Of a stretch of DNA of 34,260 bases, positions 1-9,076 are shown piece by piece. The stretch covers positions 1 through 34,260 of the forward strand of contig JARXAK010000109.1 in assembly GCA_029865885.1 (NCBI GenBank). The letters are read 5' to 3'. Each line of letters opens with the position of its first letter. The first letter of the stretch is position 1. Source of the DNA: Rhizobium sp. Its GTDB lineage: Bacteria; Pseudomonadota; Alphaproteobacteria; Rhizobiales; Rhizobiaceae. The notes under the pieces are model-generated. The model was given only the letters and a program-made list of their open reading frames with translations. It did no database searches and was not told the origin of the DNA. The position numbers and the translations under genes are program-made.

Positions 1-2283
<2,283 letters not shown>

Positions 2284-2285
2284 CA

Positions 2286-2322
2286 TGACAATTCTATAGA
2301 TTGTCACCGTTAGTGAGTCAAT
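2286..2322 (-). promoter_or_regulatory. Putative mocR promoter overlapped by a TGACAAT inverted repeat (autoregulatory operator)
   Basis: On the minus strand TTGACT (2322-2317) and TATAGA (2298-2293) are separated by 18 bp. A start point 7 bp downstream falls at about 2286, on the first possible ATG. TGACAAT (2286-2292) and ATTGTCA (2300-2306) form a perfect inverted repeat with a 7-bp spacer covering the -10 box and start. A protein bound there would block transcription, which suggests autorepression; this is inference. Confidence 0.5.
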
Positions 2323-2380
2323 TCATAGCTCCTGCGAGCGGAGAGCAATTCTCGATATTCGGAATGATGGCAGCGGAATA

Positions 2381-2635
2381 ATGACAATGGTGACAATTCT
2401 TGAGGAAGATCCGTCTGCGACCTATGCGCAGGCGCCCGTGCGCCCGATGGGGACCGTTCAGCGGCTGGTGCAAGGGATCACCCGGGTTCTGACTGTGCGG
2501 CGGACGCGCAATCAGATCGCTGATCTGACGCCTGACCAGCTCAAGGACATCGGCGTCACGCCTGAGGAGGCATTGCGCGAAATCCGGCGGTCGCGTCTGT
2601 TGTGGGTCGATCGGCCACTCTTTCCACCGCTCTAA
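2381..2635 (+). CDS. DUF1127 domain protein
   Basis: This is an 84-residue protein. Its C-terminal half carries the DUF1127 (YjiS-like) signature, a short helical segment with IADLTPDQLKDIGVTPEEA at about 48-66, followed by the basic stretch REIRRSR. Small Arg-rich DUF1127 proteins in alphaproteobacteria have been linked to small-RNA turnover and to phosphate or carbon metabolism, but the role of this one is unknown. The first start is the ATG at 2381, preceded by a modest GCGGAATA. A second ATG is at 2387, and an internal ATG at 2447 would still give a complete domain. It is divergent from the mocR-like gene, and the shared TGACAAT motif suggests the two are co-regulated. Confidence 0.85.
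   Translation: MTMVTILEEDPSATYAQAPVRPMGTVQRLVQGITRVLTVRRTRNQIADLTPDQLKDIGVTPEEALREIRRSRLLWVDRPLFPPL
2382..2400 (+). promoter_or_regulatory. Two direct TGACAAT half-sites at the start of the DUF1127 gene
   Basis: TGACAAT occurs at 2382-2388 and again at 2391-2397, 9 bp apart. The second is part of TGACAATTCT (2391-2400), which is identical to 2286-2295 at the mocR start. MocR regulators commonly bind paired repeats, so this is a candidate second operator of the divergent pair. It lies inside the first codons of the 2381 reading frame. Confidence 0.45.
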
Positions 2636-2734
2636 AACAGATCCAGCAAAATGGCGAAGCGGTTTGGCGCCCGGAGTTGCGTGAAAACAAAAGGATAGCG
2701 CATTGACGGCGACCCCGTTTTCTCCGGAAATGCA

Positions 2735-3307
2735 CTAGAATTTGTAAGCGACCGCAAGTCCTGCATGGCTGCTTCCGTCATTCTCGCCACAGAGGCCCGC
2801 GTTCGAAGCGTGGTCGACGGTTGCCAGGAGATGGACTTTTTCGGTGACACGGAACCCCACTGCGGCATATTCGCGGAACAGTGCTGCGCAGCCGAGTGAT
2901 GGACCGCTTTGCCCGTTGTCATGCAGTTTGCCATTGTGGATCGCTCCGCCGAGGCCAAAGTCGAGATAGAGGCGTTCGGTCAAGTCGAAGGTCCAGTTGA
3001 CGCCGGCAAAGGCAAAGCTTGCCTCATCGGTGGTGCTGATCGTGGCCCCGGCATGTATCCGGGGGCGCATCATCTTCTCACGTAAGTCGACTGCATCGGC
3101 GCTATTGAGCGGATCGAGGAAGATCACGACGTTTGGGAAAAAGCCCGCTTCAAAGGCGCTGTCTGATTGTATAGACCCCGCTGCCCCAAACCTCGCTTCG
3201 TCAATGGACCAGTCGCCCGCATAAGCTTTATCAATCGCTTGCGGTAAAGCGAGCGTAGTAAGCATTCCAAATACATAAAACAATACACGCTCGATACCCA
3301 ATGCCAT
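2735..3307 (-). CDS. pagL: PagL-like lipid A 3-O-deacylase (acyloxyacyl hydrolase family outer-membrane protein)
   Basis: The protein has 190 residues from the ATG at 3307, chosen because AGGGGG (3313-3318) sits 5 bp upstream. It has an N-terminal signal peptide (hydrophobic 7-24, likely cleavage near AYA at 28-30), then alternating amphipathic strands and a C-terminal AYKF ending in an aromatic residue, as in outer-membrane beta-barrels. PagL removes the 3-O acyl chain from lipid A on the outer leaflet. The catalytic motif HASNAGL gives His166 and Ser168. In Pseudomonas PagL the triad glutamate lies 12 residues after the Ser; here that position is Ser180, with Glu175 nearby. A CtrA-type TTAA-N7-TTAA box lies just upstream. 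Family assignment is firm; activity is inferred. Confidence 0.8.
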   Translation of the reverse strand: MALGIERVLFYVFGMLTTLALPQAIDKAYAGDWSIDEARFGAAGSIQSDSAFEAGFFPNVVIFLDPLNSADAVDLREKMMRPRIHAGATISTTDEASFAFAGVNWTFDLTERLYLDFGLGGAIHNGKLHDNGQSGPSLGCAALFREYAAVGFRVTEKVHLLATVDHASNAGLCGENDGSSHAGLAVAYKF

Positions 3308-3328
3308 TGCATCCCCCTGCAAGCATCC

Positions 3329-3343
3329 TTAACCGAATGTTAA
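3329..3343. promoter_or_regulatory. CtrA-type box, exact TTAA-N7-TTAA, upstream of the pagL-like gene
   Basis: TTAA at 3329-3332 and TTAA at 3340-3343 are separated by exactly 7 bp, inside the longer palindrome CTTAAC-N5-GTTAAG (3328-3344). It is 22 bp upstream of the pagL-like start. The spacing and the TTAACC half match the CtrA consensus known from Caulobacter and rhizobia. Binding is not shown. Confidence 0.55.
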
Positions 3344-3409
3344 GCAAGGCTAGCATGTTCTTGGAGAACTGCTATGGCAGGAAGGCGACAAGCTGTGGGA
3401 AAGTGCTGT

Positions 3410-3796
3410 TCAGCAGGCCTTTTCGCCCTGCGCCCAGCGCACCACATCCTGGCGGATGCGTGGTGCGAGGCTTTCGTTCATCATCGGCCCGAAGGCATCC
3501 AGGCGAGCGGGCCTGCCTTCCGCCTGGACGACGAGCAGCGGGCGGATGTCCGCCGAGCCTTTGCGGACGAGCAGGATGCGGGGCCGACCGGAAAATGATG
3601 TGAGCTCGGGCGCCAGCGAATAGGCCTTGAAGGCAGGGTCGCCCGATTTGAACCAGCAGCGATTGGCGCCGACAGCGACCTTTTCCATGATGTCGAGCGC
3701 CGATTGTCCGCCAGCCGGCGGTCGCGGGGCCTCGGGCTTACAGGCGACCAGGCCGGCTGCTGCAAGGAGAATGACGGAAATGGCAAGGCGGCGCAT
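3410..3796 (-). CDS. Small predicted lipoprotein, function unknown
   Basis: The protein has 128 residues from the ATG at 3796; an upstream in-frame start at 3829 would place extra charged residues before the signal and is less likely. Residues 1-19 are a lipoprotein signal: MRR, a hydrophobic core ISVILLAAAG, and lipobox LVAC with the acylated Cys at 19. A Pro-rich linker follows, then a single domain with two Cys (the second at the C-terminus) and a stretch of beta strands (RPRILLVRKG, PLLVVQAEG). It is probably anchored in the envelope. I do not recognise the family. It lies 61 bp downstream of purQ on the same strand, with a near-CtrA box in the gap, so it may have its own promoter. Confidence 0.75.
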   Translation of the reverse strand: MRRLAISVILLAAAGLVACKPEAPRPPAGGQSALDIMEKVAVGANRCWFKSGDPAFKAYSLAPELTSFSGRPRILLVRKGSADIRPLLVVQAEGRPARLDAFGPMMNESLAPRIRQDVVRWAQGEKAC

Positions 3797-3841
3797 GGGC
3801 GTACTTTCGGCTGACTGCCGCCTCTCCATATCGGTCGCTGG

Positions 3842-3856
3842 TTAAGCGAAGCTTAC
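3842..3856. promoter_or_regulatory. CtrA-like box with one mismatch, upstream of the small lipoprotein gene
   Basis: Read on the minus strand this is GTAA-N7-TTAA followed by CC, one mismatch from TTAA-N7-TTAACC. It lies in the 61-bp gap between purQ and the lipoprotein gene, about 46 bp upstream of its start. A single one-mismatch site would be expected by chance about twice in this window, so support is weak on its own. Confidence 0.3.
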
Positions 3857-3857
3857 C

Positions 3858-4529
3858 TCAGGCCGCAATGACGTCGAGGGCTGAGGCAAAGATGCCGCGC
3901 CCGTCATTGCCGCCATGGGCCGCTTCGATGAGGTTTTCCGGATGCGGCATCATGCCGAGCACATTGCCCCGTGCATTGATCATGCCGGCGATGTCGTTCA
4001 TCGAGCCGTTCGGGTTGGTGCCGTCTGCATAGCGGAAGACCACCTGGCCATTGCCTTCGATCGTCTTCAGGGTCTCAGCGTCGGCGAAGTAGTTGCCGTC
4101 GTGGTGGGCGACCGGGCAGCGGATGATCTGGCCCTTGGCATAGGCGCGGGTGAAGTCGGTATCGGCGTTCACCACGTCGAGCTTGATTTCCTTGCAGACG
4201 AATTTCAGCGATGCATTGCGCATCAGCGCGCCCGGCAGCAGGCCGGCTTCGACGAGGATCTGGAAGCCGTTGCAGACGCCGATGACCTTGACGCCCTTCT
4301 CGGCCTTTTCCTTGATCGCCTGCATGACCGGCATGCGGGCTGCGATCGCGCCGCAGCGCAGGTAGTCGCCATAGGAGAAGCCGCCGGGGATGACGATCAG
4401 GTCAACATCCGGGATCTCGGTCTCGGTCTGCCAGATCGTGACGGGCGCATGGCCGGAGATCTTGGTGAGGGCCGCGATCATGTCGCGGTCACGGTTGAGG
4501 CCTGGGAGCTGGACGACGGCTGATTTCAT
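3858..4529 (-). CDS. purQ: Phosphoribosylformylglycinamidine synthase glutaminase subunit PurQ
   Basis: PurQ hydrolyses glutamine and passes ammonia to PurL in FGAM synthase. The protein has 223 residues, the normal size. It is a class I glutamine amidotransferase with the oxyanion strand [14 protein letters not shown] (45-58), the nucleophile Cys86 in GVCNGFQIL, and His196/Glu198 in MMPHPEN completing the triad. The start ATG (4527-4529) overlaps the TGA of the upstream coiled-coil gene as ATGA, so it is probably translationally coupled to it. It is the last gene of the compact purC-purS-coiled-coil-purQ operon. All catalytic residues are present. Confidence 0.98.
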   Translation of the reverse strand: MKSAVVQLPGLNRDRDMIAALTKISGHAPVTIWQTETEIPDVDLIVIPGGFSYGDYLRCGAIAARMPVMQAIKEKAEKGVKVIGVCNGFQILVEAGLLPGALMRNASLKFVCKEIKLDVVNADTDFTRAYAKGQIIRCPVAHHDGNYFADAETLKTIEGNGQVVFRYADGTNPNGSMNDIAGMINARGNVLGMMPHPENLIEAAHGGNDGRGIFASALDVIAA

Positions 4530-4783
4530 GGCTGTGGCTCAAACCTTATCTGGGCTTCCTGGAACTCGCGCAGTTCCAGACGATTGTCGATGCGATCCAG
4601 ACGTGTCTCGTGACGAGCCAGCGTCGTGTGAATGTTATGGATGTCCTGATGCGCCGCCACGAGCGTGCCGCGCATCGCATTCATTTCCGCTCTCAGCTCT
4701 CGTTGACCCAGCTTGATGTCGGCGATGTCCGCATGAACTCTCTTCAGAAGCTCGAACATCAATTCGCTGGTCACGTCAGCCAT
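4526..4783 (-). CDS. Small coiled-coil protein encoded between purS and purQ, function unknown
   Basis: This is an 85-residue protein without Cys or membrane segment. About residues 10-75 show a heptad-like spacing of hydrophobic residues ([20 protein letters not shown], then [20 protein letters not shown]), so it is expected to form a long coiled coil and oligomerise. A good ribosome site, AGGAG, lies 8 bp before the ATG at 4783. It starts 19 bp after purS and its stop overlaps the purQ start (ATGA), so it is made in step with the FGAM synthase subunits. This context suggests a link to purine synthesis or simple co-transcription; no function can be read from the sequence. Confidence 0.8.
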   Translation of the reverse strand: MADVTSELMFELLKRVHADIADIKLGQRELRAEMNAMRGTLVAAHQDIHNIHTTLARHETRLDRIDNRLELREFQEAQIRFEPQP

Positions 4784-4802
4784 CGCGCATCTCCTACAAC
4801 CC

Positions 4803-5045
4803 TCAGGGGATGGAGATAGTATAGTTCTCGATGACCGTGTTGGCGAGGAGCTTCTCGCACATCGCCTTCAGGTCGCTTTCCGCCTTGGCCTTGTCGTCGC
4901 CGGCAAGCTCGAGATCGAAGACCTTGCCCTGGCGGACCTGGCCGACGCCGTCGAAGCCAAGTGCGCCGAGCGCGCCTTCGATGGCCTTGCCCTGCGGGTC
5001 CAGAACGCCGTTCTTCAGGGTGACGGTGACGCGTGCCTTGATCAC
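4803..5045 (-). CDS. purS: Phosphoribosylformylglycinamidine synthase subunit PurS
   Basis: PurS is the small dimeric adaptor that joins PurL and PurQ in three-part FGAM synthases. I choose the GTG at 5045, giving 80 residues that begin MIKARVTVTLKNGVLDPQGK as typical PurS does. GGAGAAG lies 8 bp upstream. A TTG five codons earlier (5060) is possible but would overlap this ribosome site. The protein shows the usual alpha/beta pattern, with GKAIEGALGALGF and the glycine-rich VRQGKVFDLEL segment. It follows purC by 18 bp and precedes the coiled-coil gene by 19 bp in one operon. Confidence 0.95.
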   Translation of the reverse strand: MIKARVTVTLKNGVLDPQGKAIEGALGALGFDGVGQVRQGKVFDLELAGDDKAKAESDLKAMCEKLLANTVIENYTISIP

Positions 5046-5063
5046 TGATTTCTTCTCCAAAGC

Positions 5064-5828
5064 TTACTTGACAAGAACCGGGCCAGTGCCGCGCACCGGT
5101 TCGTTTTCATTCATGATGCCGAGACGGCGGGCGACTTCCTGATAGGCTTCGAGAAGCCCGCCCAGGTCCTGGCGGAAGCGGTCCTTGTCGAGCTTCTCGC
5201 GGGTCTCGATATCCCAGAGGCGGCAGCTATCCGGCGAAATTTCGTCCGCCAGGATGATGCGCATCATGTCGCCTTCATAGAGGCGGCCGCATTCGATCTT
5301 GAAGTCGACGAGCTGGATACCAATGCCGAGGAAGAGGCCGGACAGGAAGTCGTTGACACGGATGGCGAGCGCCATGATGTCGTCGAGTTCGGCGGGATTG
5401 GCCCAGCCGAAGGCGGTGATGTGCTCTTCGGAGACCATGGGATCGCCGAGTGCGTCGGACTTGTAGTAGAATTCGATGATCGAGCGTGGCAGGACGATGC
5501 CTTCCTCGATGCCGAGGCGGGCCGAAAGAGAGCCTGCGGCAACGTTGCGCACGACGATCTCAAGCGGGATGATCTCGACTTCCTTGATCAGCTGCTCGCG
5601 CATGTTCATCCGACGGATAAAGTGGGTCGGAATGCCGATCTTGTTCAGATGCGTAAAGACGTATTCAGAGATGCGGTTGTTCAGAACGCCTTTTCCGTCG
5701 ATGACTTCATGCTTCTTCTTGTTGAATGCCGTGGCATCATCCTTGAAGAATTGAATCAACGTGCCGGGCTCGGGTCCTTCATAGAGGATCTTAGCCTTGC
5801 CCTCGTAAACGCGGCGGCGACGGTTCAT
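5064..5828 (-). CDS. purC: Phosphoribosylaminoimidazole-succinocarboxamide synthase (SAICAR synthetase)
   Basis: PurC joins aspartate to CAIR with ATP to give SAICAR. The protein has 254 residues, the normal bacterial size. The N-terminus [11 protein letters not shown] is the conserved nucleotide-binding hairpin. Signatures include [11 protein letters not shown] (about 44-54), [18 protein letters not shown] (about 93-110) and [10 protein letters not shown] (about 178-187), which match the SAICAR synthetase patterns. It is the first gene of the purC-purS-coiled-coil-purQ run. Only a weak ribosome site (GAGAAAA) precedes the ATG. The 242-bp gap to the divergent DUF1476 gene must hold its promoter and contains a perfect 16-bp inverted repeat. 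Confidence 0.98.
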   Translation of the reverse strand: MNRRRRVYEGKAKILYEGPEPGTLIQFFKDDATAFNKKKHEVIDGKGVLNNRISEYVFTHLNKIGIPTHFIRRMNMREQLIKEVEIIPLEIVVRNVAAGSLSARLGIEEGIVLPRSIIEFYYKSDALGDPMVSEEHITAFGWANPAELDDIMALAIRVNDFLSGLFLGIGIQLVDFKIECGRLYEGDMMRIILADEISPDSCRLWDIETREKLDKDRFRQDLGGLLEAYQEVARRLGIMNENEPVRGTGPVLVK

Positions 5829-5907
5829 GGGTGGTTTTCTCTGTTGTTGGCATCCCGGCGCAAAAGCGCGGACGCAGTGGATCGGTCTTTGAAGCGGTCC
5901 CTTAACG

Positions 5908-5923
5908 GAAAACCTCGGTTTTC
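5908..5923. promoter_or_regulatory. Perfect inverted repeat upstream of purC (candidate operator)
   Basis: GAAAACC-TC-GGTTTTC is a 7-bp perfect inverted repeat with a 2-bp centre, 80 bp upstream of the purC start and about 150 bp upstream of the DUF1476 gene. The size and symmetry suit a dimeric repressor. No T-run terminator geometry is evident and no gene ends here. Which protein binds it is unknown. Confidence 0.4.
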
Positions 5924-6070
5924 ACAATGCGCAGATCACCCCTTCCTGCCAAAACGTCGCGCCACCAGGGACTCACCCGGACTCGCGGAAGTTTGCATTG
6001 CACTTTGTACTCCCTTTTGATTAATGGGGAAACGAAACCGCACGATGGCGGTATAAAATGGGAGATCGAT

Positions 6071-6385
6071 ATGAGCGGCATCAGTGATCGCGAAAAGGCT
6101 TTCGAAAACAAGTTCGCACACGACCAGGAGCTTCGTTTCAAGGCGGAAGCCCGCCGCAACAAGCTTGTCGGCCTGTGGGCCGCAGGCCTGCTCGGCAAGG
6201 CTGATCCGGATGCGTACGCAAAGGAAGTTGTCGCTGCCGATTTCGAGGAAGCCGGTGACGAGGATGTGATCCGCAAGGTCAAGGGCGATCTGGCTGCTGG
6301 CGGCGTGTCGATCAGCGATGAAGAGCTGCGCGCCAAGATGGTCGAATTCCTCGGCCAGGCCATCGAGCAGATCCAGAACGCCTGA
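6071..6385 (+). CDS. DUF1476 protein, F1Fo-ATPase inhibitor zeta-type subunit
   Basis: This is a 104-residue protein starting at the ATG at 6071, preceded by GGGAG. The N-terminus SDREKAFENKFAHDQELRFKA matches the alphaproteobacterial DUF1476 family, whose Paracoccus member (zeta subunit) inserts its N-terminal inhibitory helix into F1 to block ATP hydrolysis. The rest is a helical bundle, including RRNKLVGLWAAGLLG, DEDVIRKVKGDL and a C-terminal EFLGQAIEQI. It is cytoplasmic. It is divergent from purC and followed by a clear intrinsic terminator. Inhibitory strength varies within the family, and rhizobial members may act weakly, so the role is by homology only. Confidence 0.93.
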   Translation: MSGISDREKAFENKFAHDQELRFKAEARRNKLVGLWAAGLLGKADPDAYAKEVVAADFEEAGDEDVIRKVKGDLAAGGVSISDEELRAKMVEFLGQAIEQIQNA

Positions 6386-6418
6386 ACCGGCGAACGGCGT
6401 CTGGCTGTTGCGAATCCG

Positions 6419-6450
6419 ATCCGCCCGGCTCAGGCCTGGGCGGATTTTTT
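6419..6450 (+). terminator. Rho-independent terminator of the DUF1476 gene
   Basis: ATCCGCCC (6419-6426) pairs perfectly with GGGCGGAT (6438-6445) around an 11-base loop and is followed by a T-run to 6450. It lies 33 bp after the DUF1476 stop. The downstream arm overlaps the last codons of the convergent GGDEF-EAL gene. Confidence 0.85.
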
Positions 6451-8949
6451 GTCCCTGAGGTGTTTTGAGACGTCGGCAAAGCCGGCCGGCCGCGCGAGTC
6501 CATAGCCTTGCAGCACGTCGCAGCCGAGGCGGTTGAGGATGCGGGCATGCTCCTCGGTTTCGACCCCTTCGGCCGTCACCTTGATGCCGAGCGACCGGGC
6601 AATCTGGATGATCGACTTGACCAGGATCCTCTGCTCCTGACTTTCGGGTAGATCCTGGATCAGTTGCTGATCGATCTTCAGCGTGGTCGGCTTGAGGTTC
6701 AGAAGGCCTACGATGGAAGCGTGACCTGTCCCGAAGTCATCGATCTCGATGTCGATGGCCAGGCGACGCAGCAGTTCCAGATTGGTCATCACGGCTGCGT
6801 CCTGGCGGTCGAGAAAAACGCTTTCCAGAAGTTCAAAGGAGACCGTTCCCGGCTTGATGTCGAGGTCCGACAGTCCTCGGGCAAGATCCGGATCGGTCAG
6901 GCGACGGGCAGAGACATTCACGGAAATCTTCGGGGGCGCGATGCCTTCTATCCGCCAGGCTTCCAGATCGATGAGCGCTTTCTCCAGGATCAGGCCGTCG
7001 ATCTGGGCGAGCACACCATATTCCTCCGCGATCGTCAGGAATTTGTCGGGGCCGAGGATGCCACGCGTGGGATGCCGCCAGCGCGCGAGGCACTCCGCGC
7101 CGACGACGGCACGTGTGCGCGCGTCGAACTGCAGTTGGTAGTGCGGGAAGATCTCGTCGCTTTCCAGGGCGCGCAAAAGCTCGCTGGACAGGCGGCTCGT
7201 GTCGGCCAGCAGGGTCCGGCTGGACTGTGCGTAGAATTCGAACCTGTTGCGGCCGAGATTCTTCGCCTTGTAGAGCGCTATGTCGGCGTTCTGAAGCAGT
7301 TGCTTGGGGTCGATGTCGCGCGTCAGCGTGTGGGCAATGCCGACGCTGGCGCCAAAGCGGCATTCCTGGCCATTGTACCAGGCGGGCTGCCGCATCTGGG
7401 CGATGATGCGGCTCGCGATCGCCGCCAGCGCCGGGGTCGCCCCGTCGTGATCGATGAGGACGACGAATTCGTCCCCGCCGATTCGGGCTGCAAAATCGGT
7501 GGCGCGGATGTTCTCGCGCAGGATCCTGGCGGCCAGCGTCAGCATGGCGTCACCGGCGCCATGGCCGAGCGTGTCGTTGATCTGTTTGAACCGGTCGAGG
7601 TCGATATGGAGGATGGCGATGCCGGACCCCAAGGGACCCTTGCCGGCGCGCCACTCTTCGAGCCTTTCCTCCAGGAAACGCCGGTTCGGCAGGCCGGTCA
7701 GATAGTCGTGCAGGGCCGATTGTTCCGCCTCGATCCGTGTCCGTTCCAGCTCCGCATTGCGCGCTTCGGCCAGGGTCTTCTGCTGCTCCAGCTCGCGCCG
7801 GAGGCGCTGGTCCTCGGTGACATCCCAGTTTACGCCGATCATCTTCAGCCGCCCGTCATGATCCATGAAGGGCAGGCTATTGGCGCGGATATGGCGGGAA
7901 CTGCCATCCTTTGCGATGATGCGGTAGTTGTCGGTGAAGGGTTTCAACTCGGCGATCTTTGTCGCGACATTGGCCAGCGTGCGGGCGCGGTCTTCCGGGT
8001 GAAGCTTGCTCTCCCAGAAACCGCCGATCTGCACCTGGCAATCGCTCTCGACCTCAAAGATGCGGCGCATGCCTTCGTCCCACTCGCTGGTCCCGGCTTC
8101 GAAGTCCGTTTCGAATATCCCGATACCGGAGATGTCGATGGCCAGCTTGAGGCGGCGCGAGAGGCCTTCCAGCCATTCTTCCTGCTGCTTGCGTGCGCTG
8201 ATGTCGGTGTCGGTGCCGATGATCCGGGCTGGCCTGCCATCCGCGTCGCGCTCGACGCAGGCGCCGCGGCATTCAATCCAGACATAATGTCCGTCGCGGT
8301 GAAGCTCGCGGTACTGAAAGACGCTGTAATCGGGATCGCCGGCATTTTGCCGTTCGATGCAGTGGAGTACGCGTTCGCGGTCCTGCGGATGGACGAATTC
8401 GAGCCAGTCTTCTGTGGTTGGCGGGAAGGCGTCGTCCGGCCCCAGTCCCCGGATCTGGCGCCAGACGTCGGAATAATAATGTTCACCCGAGCTGCGTTGA
8501 TCCCAGACGCCCGAGGTCGAGCCCACGAGTGCGTGGTTCCAGCGGCTTTCTCGTTCATGCACCTCGTGCAGTTCACGGCGAAGATCCGTCACGTCTGTCA
8601 GTTGCAGCAAGGCGCAGCCGTCCCCGGAGCCGACCGTGGCGTGTCCGGCAAGCGTGGCGATGAAATGGCGTGGGTCGCTGCCGGCCGTCGCGACTTCGAG
8701 CGCCGATGGCGTGCCATCCATGAGCCTGCTCAGCGCCAGCAGCATCTTGGGCACGTCTGTACCCCGCAGGTGAGCAGCGATGCTCTTGCCGGGTGCTACG
8801 GTCTGACCGAGGGCCGCGCGCAAAGGTTCGTTCAGGGCTCTGATGATGCCGTCGGGATCCAGCCAGGCTGCCGGCCAGGGAAGGCATGAGATATCGATTC
8901 CACCCGCGCCGGGAGTGGGGGCGGAGGCAGCTTTTGGACGCAAAATCAT
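6430..8949 (-). CDS. PAS-PAS-PAS-GGDEF-EAL protein (cyclic-di-GMP synthase/phosphodiesterase)
   Basis: The protein has 839 residues with no membrane segment, so it is cytosolic. Order: an N-terminal PAS-like region (about 20-120), two PAS/PAC repeats (about 135-255 and 265-382), a short coiled linker (385-412), GGDEF (about 413-575) and EAL (about 585-830). The cyclase signature GGDEF is intact (491-495), with the inhibitory I-site RATD (482-485) five residues before it. In the EAL domain the name motif reads ECL (619-621), but DDFGTG (737-742), LKID and AEGVE (793-797) are kept, so hydrolysis remains plausible. AGGAG lies only 1 bp before the ATG at 8949; a TTG two codons on (8943) is better spaced. 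A TTAA-N7-TTAA box lies upstream. Confidence 0.95.
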   Translation of the reverse strand: MILRPKAASAPTPGAGGIDISCLPWPAAWLDPDGIIRALNEPLRAALGQTVAPGKSIAAHLRGTDVPKMLLALSRLMDGTPSALEVATAGSDPRHFIATLAGHATVGSGDGCALLQLTDVTDLRRELHEVHERESRWNHALVGSTSGVWDQRSSGEHYYSDVWRQIRGLGPDDAFPPTTEDWLEFVHPQDRERVLHCIERQNAGDPDYSVFQYRELHRDGHYVWIECRGACVERDADGRPARIIGTDTDISARKQQEEWLEGLSRRLKLAIDISGIGIFETDFEAGTSEWDEGMRRIFEVESDCQVQIGGFWESKLHPEDRARTLANVATKIAELKPFTDNYRIIAKDGSSRHIRANSLPFMDHDGRLKMIGVNWDVTEDQRLRRELEQQKTLAEARNAELERTRIEAEQSALHDYLTGLPNRRFLEERLEEWRAGKGPLGSGIAILHIDLDRFKQINDTLGHGAGDAMLTLAARILRENIRATDFAARIGGDEFVVLIDHDGATPALAAIASRIIAQMRQPAWYNGQECRFGASVGIAHTLTRDIDPKQLLQNADIALYKAKNLGRNRFEFYAQSSRTLLADTSRLSSELLRALESDEIFPHYQLQFDARTRAVVGAECLARWRHPTRGILGPDKFLTIAEEYGVLAQIDGLILEKALIDLEAWRIEGIAPPKISVNVSARRLTDPDLARGLSDLDIKPGTVSFELLESVFLDRQDAAVMTNLELLRRLAIDIEIDDFGTGHASIVGLLNLKPTTLKIDQQLIQDLPESQEQRILVKSIIQIARSLGIKVTAEGVETEEHARILNRLGCDVLQGYGLARPAGFADVSKHLRDKKSAQA

Positions 8950-8992
8950 GCTCCTCGCTTCATAGGGTTGTAGTGAATCTATGAGCGATCAC

Positions 8993-9011
8993 TTAAAAAG
9001 GGCTTAAGCCC
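8993..9011. promoter_or_regulatory. CtrA-type box TTAA-N7-TTAA upstream of the GGDEF-EAL gene, overlapping a GGGCTTAAGCCC palindrome
   Basis: TTAA at 8993-8996 and TTAA at 9004-9007 are exactly 7 bp apart, 44 bp upstream of the GGDEF-EAL start. The second TTAA is the centre of the perfect palindrome GGGCTTAAGCCC (9000-9011). On the minus strand this palindrome is followed by TTTTT, so it could instead be a short terminator of the hydrolase gene that ends at 9077. The two readings cannot be separated by eye. Confidence 0.45.
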
Positions 9012-9076
9012 ACCCTTCAGTGGCGAGGATTAACGCCAGCTTTGCAATTTACGATACTGCCGATTGATCGGTGGGC

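Noticed and set aside
4803-5060. purS starting at the TTG at 5060
   Set aside because: The GGAGAAG ribosome site lies inside that extension and points to the GTG at 5045, which also gives the family-typical N-terminus.
6664-8889. Long plus-strand open frame (741 codons) opposite the GGDEF-EAL gene
   Set aside because: It is fully antisense to a gene with clear PAS, GGDEF and EAL domains. The translation has no recognisable domain; such frames are common in high-GC DNA.
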